DNA of 64,000 nt from assembly GCF_963678635.1 (NCBI RefSeq), contig NW_026971269.1, positions 1-64,000 of the forward strand, given 5' to 3'. The stretch comes from Symsagittifera roscoffensis (lineage: Eukaryota; Xenacoelomorpha; Acoela; Convolutidae). Position 1 is the stretch's first letter. Every line of letters starts with the position of its first letter. The translations under genes and the position numbers were made by a program. The notes below the pieces were generated by a model. The model worked only from the letters and a program-made list of their open reading frames with translations. It had not been told where the DNA came from and did no database searches. Positions 52,083-63,213 of the stretch are shown here, one piece after another.

Positions 52083-53447
52083 CTAATCAGAGCTGGGTAA
52101 CATCAAGATCCTTCCCAATTTTATCTCCAGAGGGTCATACGCGGACTCCTTCGGTGACTTCAGGTGCGCATATCTCTTATCATCACTTTCCAAGGAATTT
52201 ATCCGGGGGTAGTCACGTGATTTTTTGCCCACTTGCTGTCCTAGTGGCTTTTCAAAAAGCCGGTACATATTGTTATGCTTGGTGTTGGGCTTGTTCTCTG
52301 AAGGAACTTCCTCTTTCGGCTCGGCGGCGCTATTTTCCCCGGCTGTTAATGGACCTCCGTCAGTGATCTCGTTTTCAGGGATCCCATTAAATTGTCCTTG
52401 GGTAACCCCTCCAGATCCACCAGCCTCAGAGTAGTGGCGGAACCTAATTGGTCTTCTTCTGCCAAAAACCAATCCACGCCTGATATTCGGTATAATCCAT
52501 AGAGCATCATCTTTGCGTCTGCGCGACACTTCAGCGTGTTCATGTTCAGCTTCAAGGCCATTTCCGCCTATCGGTGTTGATCGTCGCTGCTGGGTCTGCT
52601 TGCCACCTTCCTTGAGCCGCTGGTGCTCCTGCAGACTGACTCGCGATTTTCGTGATTGCTTGGAAGAATTGCTTGCTGTTGACCATTCCTGGACCCAAAT
52701 CGGTCCTCCAAGGATCCACAAATTCTCTCTCACATCTGAGCTGGCCAGCGTTCGCTTCCGCCACCAGAGCTCCTAGACGAGCCGCTAGTCTAGCCCGTCT
52801 TACGATGATCCACCATTCGTAACGCACTCTCGATATCCATTAACCTGAGCTCATTCGGGTTTTCGGCAATCAAGATCATGACCATGATATTCCATCGGGT
52901 CAAGTTTCCGTTCATGAAGTCAGCTATTGGTAAGCCAGCATCTGGGTTCAGATGAATGGTGCACGAGACCACGAGCCTCGGTCTGGTTTTCTCTTTTACC
53001 TCATTGAGAAAACAGACCAGCAGTGGTTCCCATTTGGCTTCGGGGGTGACTGGATTACTCAAAATGTTACTCGTTCCTATCACGAGGATTAGCGTCTCCG
53101 CCCGGTCTTCATTCTGTAATTCTATCATCTTAATCACTTTAGCCACCGAGGCTCCCCCAAAGGAGATTGCAGTGGTCTGGCCACCACGAGGATATCTGGC
53201 AAGAGCCTGTTTCTGCCCTTTTGAGAGATATCGAATCAAACTCGCCGAAGGCCAACATCAACACTTCTTCTGTGGGGTGTTACCCACGGCCCTCTCTCCC
53301 CATTGCATTCAGGAGTGCGACGGTGAACATCGCGAGATCCGGATACTCCAGCCCAATGTTGCATTCTAACATATGCTGGTATATCTTATCAAGATCCGTT
53401 ACCAGACTCGCTGAGATGGAGTCCATAAGATCGTTCGTGTCGCTCAA
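52083..53447 (-). pseudogene. E relic, copy 6 (unit IV)
   Basis: This has the same lesions as copy 2. A private substitution at about 53,394 (AGATCC for AGAGCC) is one of very few differences from unit III over the whole G-M-E segment. Confidence 0.5.
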
Positions 53448-53977
53448 CTTTTCGTATCTTTATTCTTCAATTTGATTTCGGTTTCAAACGTCAATAAACA
53501 AATACCTGATCAATCCCGATCTATAAGACAAGTTTAACTTAGCAACGGTTATGCAAATCGTTTTGCCTCAATGATAAACCATAATTCGCACGTTTTAAAA
53601 CAGTCATTTGAAATTTAAAAATTTTCTTTAAAAATTAACACCGAGGTGGATCATCCACCTCCATTTATCTCAATTTAAAGTGATAAGTTGCCTTCACATA
53701 TACTCCTGGAAAATTCCAGGTCACAATCAAAAAACCAACACATGATCGTAGCTATACACGAATGAACAATATAACAACAACACATATCAACTACATTTGT
53801 ACATGGCGTTTTAAAAAAACCTAATGCTGGATACAAATTCAAATATCTAAATCCTACTTCCTAAAAATATAACCTAGTAAAAAAAATCCTAATCCTAATA
53901 GTGGCATTAGCATAAGCTTAGATAGTACTTCCTATGCAAGTATACTTCTATATCAGTTTCCGAGAAAATCACATGCA
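53448..53977. other. H spacer, copy 7
   Basis: Hairpins are at 53,643-53,661 and 53,705-53,720. One base is missing from the A-run near 53,615 and CTATAAG replaces CTAAAAG at about 53,522. Confidence 0.55.
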
Positions 53978-56082
53978 CTAGAGCTTATACCTCTCCCGGA
54001 TTTTTTTCCCTATTGGGATCAAAACCGCTAAGGAGAACGAGGTCACTCTCTCGATCAGGAACTCCCTAAGTCGGGTCAGTTCCAGCACTAGACTTTCGGG
54101 TTTCACGTGTTGCCTATCGGTAGCCATTTTACCAAAAAACAGACGTAATTTCCAGGTATTCGCAACAAGTGGCAGCGCTATCATCCGTCCTACAACAGGC
54201 TTTGTTTCCATGAAAACTCGATATAGTTATACTTTTTTTTAAAATTGGCAGCTAGTGCTGTTATGATTCTTACATCAGCGGTTATCGCTCTGGCGCTCGT
54301 GCGTGCCGTGAGTATAAAATCACTGTCAGTCACAACGATGTTGTTCCAGTAAGGTTATGGAAGATCAAAACATTACTCAAAATCCGTCCAAACGCCGGTT
54401 TTTTAAGGTTTTCTCCATCCGTTTCCAGTTCTCCGGTTTCTCTTGCCAGTTTTAGATTTTAATCATCATCATTTTGATGTGGGTGAGTCCTACCCCCACT
54501 CCCTGGACTAAAATATTCATCAAGTTTTCCGTAATTCGCCCAGGATCGAGCAGATCGAGGTTGGACTCGGAAACGCACAATGATCCAACTGGAGCGAACC
54601 AGTTGCGCTCAGTGTTGTCATTACTGATGTACTTGATGCTGGACCGATCGACATTCTGAATAGTCAGGACTGTCTCCTTTGGATCTGCAGGCAGATCATG
54701 GAGCCTTTCCAGCACTCGTAATTTTGTCAAATCTTGCTTAAGCAGTTGTTCTACTTCAGGTTAGAATTCCGCTTCCGGTTCTGACTGCTCGTCGATCCAG
54801 TTCATCTCTGTAACTTTTGAGCACTGTCACGTTTATTTGCTTTTTTGCCATAACGCATTTCAATGCCCTACCTTCTGCCATGACGCATTTCAATGCACTA
54901 AATTCTTTTTTTTTTCTAGAAGCTCTGTTCCTCAAAATACAATTTCGTCAACTCTATCCAGGTATCAATGCAGCCATTTGACTCTTATTTTTATTTGGGC
55001 TTCGGATTTCGGCTTCTTGAGTGTTCTTCGTGATCTTTCCCCTCCCTCAGTAGACTTCAAAAGTTTAGTGATGAACGTCTCAAGAATTTTGTCAAGCTGC
55101 TCAAACTTTGATGCGTTTATCGTAGTGTCATGTGAGAAAATTGTTAAAACTGAAATCAATCTGATCTGGGGCATTGTGGATAAACGTGTCCCTGATGAGG
55201 CTTCCACATCTGGCGGGACAGAATACGTCCAGTCTGTACTTGGTGGCGCTGCCCTAGGCTTCTCTCTCTGCTTAGACCCAAAACTTGTTCTCAATCTCGG
55301 GAGATCCTCTGTGAGCCTGGAGGCTCGACACCGTTCAGTTAGTTGACGTGAATTTTCTCTCGGATTTGAGCGTTTTTTTTTAAGTTGTTGCGTCTAATCT
55401 ACTCTCCAATTTAGTCAACGCTCGAGCATAGGTATTTTCATGATCCTTCTCGTGTCATTCTGTGGTCTCTTTCTTCAGATTCCTTAGTGGCTAGAGCTAA
55501 ACTCTCCGCAAGGCACTGATTGGTGTTCTGAATCAGCTGGACTGATCACATTTGGCCTTTAACTTCGCATCTGCCAGGTCGTCTCTTAGATTTTCATGGC
55601 CCTGTTGAGTCTCTCATCTTCTCGGTCGATTTTTTCTGCCATGTCATGCCTCAGTTCTTCAAGACCTGTCAGAATATCGGCAAACATGACTCTCACATCT
55701 TTGGCCGAGTCCAACAATGAGGTCTAGGGACGACGACGCCAATCGAGGTTGCATCCTAGTGCTCGATGATGCACCACCTCTCTGTGTATCCATCGACATC
55801 ATAAGTCTATCCGATGTCGAGGACGCTCCCATTGTTAGTCCATCCGACAACGGTCAGGTGGACATCGCTTTCTTCTTCATCTCCTGCCTCGGGCTAGAAG
55901 TAAAATCCATGTCTGAGTGAATTGGTCCCAGATGAGCAAAATAGATAGCAACCCACAAGTTAGGAGCAATGTCATGCGTTCATCAAACAACGAGTTGGAT
56001 TAGCGTTTCGCCCCCTTCCTCGAAGGGATTTGGTTGGGTTGCGTTTGTCGCCCTGCCTCAGCGTTTTGCCCTATGTCGCCAT
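53978..56082 (-). pseudogene. C relic, copy 7 (type b)
   Basis: This is type b with the 266-bp loss and the TAG at codon four. The tandem repeat is at 54,846-54,905. It has private variants, for example TTGAGTG at about 55,017 and TCAAAAG at about 55,058, so it is more diverged from units II and III than the G-M-E part is. Confidence 0.45.
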
Positions 56083-58515
56083 CTACATTCTTTTCGCTTC
56101 ATAGTTTCCTTCCCCTCACTAAAAGACCAGCGCGACCTTTACTCGTTGCCTCATGAACAAAAACGTCGTAGGTACTGCTAACAGAAAATTAGCGACGGCG
56201 CGACTTACTCTTCAGCGTACTTCCCGTGCTAAGTCTCGGGATCTTAATCGCTTCTCATAAGGAGCCCGTCTTCCACTTGTTTGATAACAAAAGAGGTTAT
56301 GAAAAGTTTTCGACTCCGCTCAAACTCCTGATTCATAAGATTATCGCAAAAGTTTGCAAGATACAGTAACCAACACAAAAAAAAAACAATCAACAAAAAA
56401 CATTTAGGTGACAGCGATCTCTCGTATCAATATCAAATAAACGGCTGTAGTTCTTCCAAATCATTGCCTCATTTAAAATGAAGCAAGTTTTTGTAAAGTA
56501 GCATTGATGACTTCAATAAGGATAAACAAAACCTAGTCCTAAAATTAAGAATTCCCTCAATTAGAACACTCCAAATGAACGAAGCCTGGGACACTGCCGT
56601 CTCAAGTGAGTATTTTTTTGCTACTTCACTCACCGATGTGTTCTTCTATGTGTCCTGCGATCGACCAAGCTTTCCTATTAAGTAGCTCAAGGCGACCAAG
56701 TATTCAAGATTTGATCGAAGCAAAAGCTCTCCCACACTCGGACAGTTCCAAGTGCCCGCGAATTGGAAACAAATTTCTCTTCTCAAATGAGTGTTTCGAA
56801 GCTAGTACGCTCACCGAGATTTTCTTCTATGTGTTCCTGTATTGCCCAAGTCTTCCTGCTAAGTGGCTCAAGGCAACCAAACAACCAAAATCGAAAACGA
56901 AGGAACTTGTTCGGATACTTTGATGATCCCGATCTAGAATCCAAAGTTGATCGCAAATCCCCGGGTCATCTGCTCTACCTACCATTAATACACGATCCCC
57001 GTAGGTACTTGACATCCTATTTCAATTTAAAAAAAAGGTGCTTGATTTATCTTAATCATCTCGGAGGGTACCTTTGGTTTTCACTAAGGAGGGTTGTTAG
57101 GGGCTTAAGTCACTTCAGAGGGTTACTTAGGAGGGTACCTAAGGCACTTAAGATACTTCCGAGGGTTCACGAAAATTCAATAAGGAGGGTTGTTAAAGGG
57201 CTTAAGTAACTTATGAGGGTTATCTCGGAGGGTTCCCCAAAAATTTCCAAAATATCATTTTTTAACTCAAAGGGGTCTCCAGCTAGAATGAAAATGAACC
57301 GCAATAGACTAATTTTACTCTGGGGTGCTACTTGAACCATTTCTAAGATTTCCGCAAAAACTTTTTCACTAACGAGAGTCACTTCAGCGGCTTAATTGAC
57401 GCCTGAGGGTTACTTCGGAGGGTAACTCAAAAAACACAAATTCAAGTGATTTCGCCTTGAAAAAGCCTCGGATTTCCTTCTAATTTACCTAAAACATGGG
57501 TTCTCAGAGACTTTTTTTGCAATTCTTGCTGAAAGCGCTGAAAAAATACTCGCAACGAGCGTAGTAGCTCTGTAGAGTACTGGAGTATTGCAAAAACCGG
57601 AACAAAATTGGTTTAGAAAGAAAACGTTTGCCAAAATTTCTCGGTTTGTGCCCTCGACTTCCATCTTATTCACTGAGCTACACGGTGGGAATCGTTGTTG
57701 TTAGTGTGCAAGGGTTGTTGTAACTGAGCGCGTTATGCTAGCAACCTTTTAGTGCTATATTTTTCATCACGTTACCTCTATAAGCTCAAGTTTTCAACCT
57801 TCAAAACAAATTTACATTTTTCAAAAAATCACGAAAATCTTGATCGTAAAATTTAGTTTTGCCAACTTCTCCTGAAATTTTTCCGCGCAGTTTCTTCTGT
57901 TAGGGGGTTTGAACTACGTAATAGAACACTGCGTAGAAGTTTTTTCCCGTTCGGAAGATCTCGGATATCCAAAAAATTAAGATTAAGATTTTGGACCGAA
58001 AAACGCTATTTTTCGACAAAATTAGGATGATTCGGTTCTAAAAATGGGAGATCAAAAATGTGTGGGCCAGTTGTAACCTCCTAGTAGTCGTTAACTAATA
58101 TTACTATAATCTCCTTTACACGAGCCGATTGTGTCCCCCACCGCCTAAATTTTCTGAAATAGTACCCGAACCATACTAAAAGTGTGCTGACCTCAGCGGC
58201 AAAATTATCATTATTGAGCTTAAATACTCAAGCAACACTCGAAGGAGGGTACCTAACGAACAACCAATACACTCGCTCTTACTATGAAAAATGATATAAG
58301 TCAATCTGAAACATCAACAAATAGGAAAGCCGAATCAAATCTCATCCGGAAAAAAATTTAAACTGCCTTTTCAAGTTTTTTTTTTATTGTTTTTTGTGTT
58401 TTTTGGATTTTTCTACATTTTTCTACCTTTTCTTTTTGAAGTATAACTATTTTTGGCTTCTTTTTTTAGTTATATATTATTTTTGATTGGTTTTACGCTT
58501 TCTCCACAAATGTTT
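56083..58515. other. N-T modules, copy 7 (type b)
   Basis: This is non-coding. G-rich words lie at 57,061-57,235. A + strand frame is open for 148 codons at 56,763-57,209 because of an A-run length difference; I do not take it as a gene. The T module is cut at the TTGG junction. Confidence 0.6.
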
Positions 58516-60038
58516 TTGGACTCGGAAACGCACAATGATCCAACTGGAGCGAACCAGTTGCGCTCAGTGTTGTCATTACTGATGTACTTGATGCTGGACT
58601 GATCGACATTCTGAATAGTCAGGACTGTCTCCTTTGGATCTGCAGGCAGATCATGGAGCCTTTCCAGCACTCGTAATTTTGTCAAATCTTGCTTAAGCAG
58701 TCGTTCTACTTCAGGTTAGAATTCCGCTTCCGGTTCTGACTGCTCGTCGATCCAGTTCATCTCTGTAACTTTTGAGCACTGTCACGTTTATTTGCTTTTT
58801 TGCCATAACGCATTTCAATGCCCTACCTTCTGCCATGACGCATTTCAATGCACTAAATTCTTGTTTTTTTTTCGAGAAGCTCTGTTCCTCAAAATACAAT
58901 TTCGTCAACTCTATCCAGGTATCAAGGCAGCCATTTGACTCTTATTTTTATTTGGGCTTCGGATTTCGGCTTCTTGAGTGTTCTTCGTGATCTTTCCCCT
59001 CCCTCAGTAGACTTCGAAAGTTTAGTGATGAACGTCTCAAGAATTTTGTCAAGCTGCTCAAACTTTGATGCGTTTATCGTAGTGTCATGTGAGAAAATTG
59101 TTAAAACTGAAATCAATCTGATCTGGGACATTGTGGATAAACGTGTCCCTGATGAGGCTTCCACATCTGGCGGGACAGAATACGTCCAGTATGTACTTGG
59201 TGGCGCTGCCCTAGGCTTCTCTCTCTGCTTAGACCCAAAACTTGTTCTCAATCTCGGGAGATCCTCTGTGAGCCTGGAGGCTCGACACCGTTCAGTTAGT
59301 TGACGTGAATTTTCTCTCGGATTTGAGCGTTTTTTTTTAGTTGTTGCGTCTAATCTACTCTCCAATTTAGTCCACGCTCGAGCATAGGTATTTTCATGAT
59401 CCTTCTCGTGTCATTCTGTGGTCTCTTTCTTCAGATTCCTTAGTGGCTAGAGCTAAACTCTCCGCAAGGCACTGATTGGTGTTCTGAATCAGGTGGACTG
59501 ATCACATTTGGCCTGTTACTTCGCATCTGCCAGATCGTCTCTTAGCTTTTCATGGCCCTGTTGAGTCTCTCATCTTCTCGGTCGATTTTTTCTGCCATGT
59601 CATGCCTCAGTTCTTCAAGACCTGTCAGAATATCGGCAAACATGACTCTCACATCTTTGGCCGAGTCCAACAATGAGGTCTAGGGACGACGACGCCAATC
59701 GAGGTTGCATCCTAGTGCTCGATGATGCACCACCTCTCTGTGTATCCATCGACATCATAAGTCTATCCGATGTCGAGGACGCTCCCATTGTTAGTCCATC
59801 CGACAACGGTCAGGTGGACATCGCTTTCTTCTTCATCTCCTGCCTCGGGCTAGAAGTAAAATCCATGTCTGAGTGAATTGGTCCCAGATGAGCAAAATAG
59901 ATAGCAACCCACAAGTTAGGAGCAATGTCATGCGTTCATCAAACAACGAGTTGGATTAGCGTTTCGCCCCCTTCCTCGAAGGGATTTGGTTGGGTTGCGT
60001 TTGTCGCCCTGCCTCAGCGTTTTGCCCTATGTCGCCAT
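58516..60038 (-). pseudogene. C relic, copy 8 (type b, 3' truncated)
   Basis: This is type b throughout, unlike its positional counterparts at 28,606 and 45,069. It has the same T-junction tail as those copies. The tandem repeat is at 58,801-58,860, inside a 65-codon frame, and the Ser/Thr/Arg-rich stretch is open for 147 codons (58,922-59,365). Confidence 0.45.
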
Positions 60039-62564
60039 CTACATTCTTTTCGCTTCATAGTTTCCTTCCCCTCACTAAAAGACCAGCGCGACCTTTACTC
60101 GTTGCCTCATGAACAAAAACGTCGTAGGTACTGCTAACAGAAAATTAGCGACGGCGCGACTTACTCTTCAGCGTACTTCCCGTGCTAAGTCTCGGGATCT
60201 TAGTCGCTTCTCATAAGGAGCCCGTCTTCCACTTGTTTGATAACAAAAGAGGTTATGAAAAGTTTTCGACTCCGCTCAAACTCCTGATTCATAAGATTAT
60301 CGCAAAAGTTTGCAAGATACAGTAACCAACACAAAAAAAAAACAATCAACAAAAAACATTTAGGTGACAGCGATCTCTCGTATCAATATCAAATAAACGG
60401 CTGTAGTTCTTCCAAATCATTGCCTCATTTAAAATGAAGCAAGTTTTTGTAAAGTAGCATTGATGACTTCAATAAGGATAAACAAAACCTAGTCCTAAAA
60501 TTAAGAATTCCCTCAATTAGAACACTCCAAATGAACGAAGCCTGGGACACTGCCGTCTCAAGTGAGTATTTTTTTACTACTTCACTCACCGATGTGTTCT
60601 TCTATGTGTCCTGCGATCGACCAAGCTTTCCTATTAAGTAGCTCAAGGCGACCAAGTATTCAAGATTTGATCGAAGCAAAAGCTCTCCCACACTCGGACA
60701 GTTCCAAGTGCCCGCGAATTGGAAACAAATTTCTCTTCTCAAATGAGTGTTTCGAAGCTAGTACGCTCACCGAGATTTTCTTCTATGTGTTCCTGTATTG
60801 CCCAAGTCTTCCTGCTAAGTGGCTCAAGGCAACCAAACAACCAAAATCGAAAACGAAGGAACTTGTTCGGATACTTTGATGATCCCGATCTAGAATCCAA
60901 AGTTGATCGCAAATCCCCGGGTCATCTGGTCTACCTACCATTAATACACGATCCCCGTAGGTACTTGACATTCTATTTCAATTTAAAAAAAGGTGCTTGA
61001 TTTATCTTAATCATCTCGGAGGGTACCTTTGGTTTTCACTAAGGAGGGTTGTTAGGGGCTTAAGTCACTTCAGAGGGTTACTTAGGAGGGTACCTAAGGC
61101 ACTTAAGATACTTCCGAGGGTTCACGAAAATTCAATAAGGAGGGTTGTTAAAGGGCTTAAGTAACTTATGAGGGTTATCTCGGAGGGTTCCCCAAAAATT
61201 TCCAAAATATCATTTTTTAGCTCAAAGGGGTCTCCAGCTAGAATGAAAATGAACCGCAATAGACTAATTTTACTCTGGGGTGCTACTTGAACCATTTCTA
61301 AGATTTCCGCAAAATTTTTTTCACTAACGAGAGTCACTTCAGCGGCTTAATTGACGCCTGAGGGTTACTTCGGAGGGTAACTCAAAAAACACAAATTCAA
61401 GTGATTTCGCCTTGAAAAAGCCTCGGATTTCCTTCTAATTTACCTAAAACATGGGTTCTCAGAGACTTTTTTTGCAATTCTTGCTGAAAGCGCTGAAAAA
61501 ATACTCGGAACGAGCGTAGTAGCTCTGTAGAGTACTGGAGTATTGCAAAAACCGGAACAAAATTGGTTTAGAAAGAAAACGTTTGCCAAAATTTCTCGGT
61601 TTGTGCCCTCGACTTCCATCTTATTCACTGAGCTACACGGTGGGAATCGTTGTTGTTAGTGTGCAAGGGTTGTTGTAACTGAGCGCGTTATGCTAGCAAC
61701 CTTTTAGTGCTATATTTTTCATCACGTTACCTCTATAAGCTCAAGTTTTCAACCTTCAAAACAAATTTACATTTTTCAAAAAATCACGAAAATCTTGATC
61801 GTAAAATTTAGTTTTGCCAACTTCTCCTGAAACTTTTCCGCGCAGTTTCTTCTGTTAGGGGGTTTGAACTACGTAATAGAACACTGCGTAGAAGTTTTTT
61901 CCCGTTCGGAAGATCTCGGATATCCAAAAAATTAAGATTAAGATTTTGGACCGAAAAACGCTATTTTTCGACAAAATTAGGATGATTCGGTTCTAAAAAT
62001 GGGAGATCAAAAATGTGTGGGCCAGTTGTAACCTCCTAGTAGTCGTTAACTAATATTACTATAATCTCCTTTACACGAGCCGATTGTGTCCCCCACCGCC
62101 TAAATTTTCTGAAATAGTACCCGAACCATACTAAAAGTGTGCTGACCTCACCGGCAAAATTATCATTATTGAGCTTAAATACTCAAGCAACACTCGAAGG
62201 AGGGTACCTAACGAACAACCAATACACTCGCTCTTACTATGAAAAATGATATAAGTCAATCTGAAACATCAACAAATAGGAAAGTCGAATCAAATCTCAT
62301 CCCGAAAAACATTTAAACTGCCTTTTCAAGTTTTTTTTTTTGTTTTTTGTGTTTTTTGGATTTTTCTACACTTTTGTACCTTTTCTTTTTAAAGTATATC
62401 TATTTTTGGCTTCTTTTTTAAGTTATATATTATTTTTCATTGGTTTTACGCTTTCTCTACAAATGTTTTTGGTCCCAGAGCCTAGGGATAAGTAGGCTCT
62501 AGACTTGCCACTCAACCCTCCGACCTCCGAAACTTTCGGTCTTAATTAGGTTAAGAAGCCAAAT
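60039..62564. other. N-T modules, copy 8 (type b), right end of array
   Basis: This is non-coding. G-rich words lie at 61,014-61,190, the T-rich tract at about 62,328-62,450 and the complete T hairpin at 62,477-62,500. Similarity to the array ends at 62,564. Confidence 0.6.
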
Positions 62565-63170
62565 TGTACCAGTCGGACCCAAACTTTCCGTCTAGTACAA
62601 TACAGGATATTAAGACCTCTAACTTGTGCTTCCGCCCGGAGCGGAGGTATCGTCGCTGAAACGTTTTCTGATGGTGATGGTCTTTTGCTTTGAACAGGAT
62701 CACCCAGGTGGGCCATAAAAACTTATCTGATGTGTTCGTTGTCGTAACGGTATGTTGCAACAATTACTTATTTATTTTGCTATTTTAAATAGATAATTGG
62801 ACCCCACCAGTTCAATTGTATGCACTCATTAAGTTCCAGTGGTTCAGGGACTTTCCCAACCTCTCTTACCCGCACCCGTGCACTGCCAACAGTAGGTCGC
62901 TTTTGCCGACAGACTGCGGTATATATAAGGGTACCACACTTCTCGAGCTGCCTTTTTTCCATAATAGTAAAAGTGAACCCTTTGACTTTCCGCCATCAAC
63001 AGTTGATGTAATCGAGCATGTTTGTCTTCTGATTCTGATCTGTTAATTCTGAGACTTGTTGCCAAGAGGTGGTTTTTCTAGTTCAAAGCCAAGGGTTTTT
63101 CTTATTGTGTTAATTTTGGCAAACGTGAATAGATTATCATATTGGCTAATTGATTTCGGGGGTCGCTAGG
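62565..63170. other. right flank, no gene recognised
   Basis: This is unique sequence starting TGTACCAGTCGG directly at the array edge. A strong TATA-like word, TATATATAAGG, lies at 62,920-62,930 on the + strand. The short open frames here show no known domain. A TG start plus a TATA word would fit a long terminal repeat, but I find no second copy and no clear end. Confidence 0.35.
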
Positions 63171-63174
63171 GCTT

Positions 63175-63213
63175 CGGAGATAACAACTTTCGGAGATAAA
63201 CAAACGGAGATAA
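63175..63213. repeat. three short direct repeats
   Basis: The word CGGAGATAA occurs three times (63,175; 63,191; 63,205), partly followed by a copy of AACTTTCG. It lies at the 3' edge of the retrotransposon relic. Confidence 0.6.

Larger units (their letters stand above)
54561..62468. repeat. C-N-T tandem duplication in unit IV (b-b)
   Basis: Copies are 54,561-58,515 and 58,516-62,468. The TTGG junction is the same as in units II and III, but the second copy is type b throughout, about 500 bp shorter than its counterparts at 28,606 and 45,069. Confidence 0.9.
1893..62564. repeat. nested higher-order tandem array
   Basis: Four large head-to-tail units share one junction: the sequence ending in AAGCCAAAT joined to CGTCCCATATCAGACCA, seen at 16,663/16,664, 33,148/33,149 and 49,611/49,612. 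The left edge is where similarity to the unit start begins (1,893, preceded by unrelated GCGGTCA). The right edge is where similarity to the unit end stops (62,564, followed by TGTACCAG). Period is 16,485 bp between units II and III and 16,463 bp between III and IV; the 22-bp difference is one deletion at about 39,081. No target-site duplication or terminal repeat brackets the unit, so this is segmental tandem amplification and not a run of separate insertions. Confidence 0.93.
49612..62564. repeat. array unit IV, 12,953 bp
   Basis: Order is G-M-E-H-C-N-T-C-N-T. It lacks the 3-kb M-E-H duplication of units II and III, and both of its C-N-T copies are type b. Its G-M-E part shares private variants with unit III (for example CAATTGTAATG at 51,852), while its right end runs into unrelated flank. 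Confidence 0.9.

Noticed and set aside
1893-62564. CRISPR array or bacterial operon
   Set aside because: There are no short regular repeats with unique spacers, no bacterial genes and no ribosome-binding-site pattern.
1893-62564. rDNA or other RNA gene array
   Set aside because: I recognise no rRNA, tRNA or snRNA sequence in the repeat unit; the one tRNA-like word lacks a B-box.
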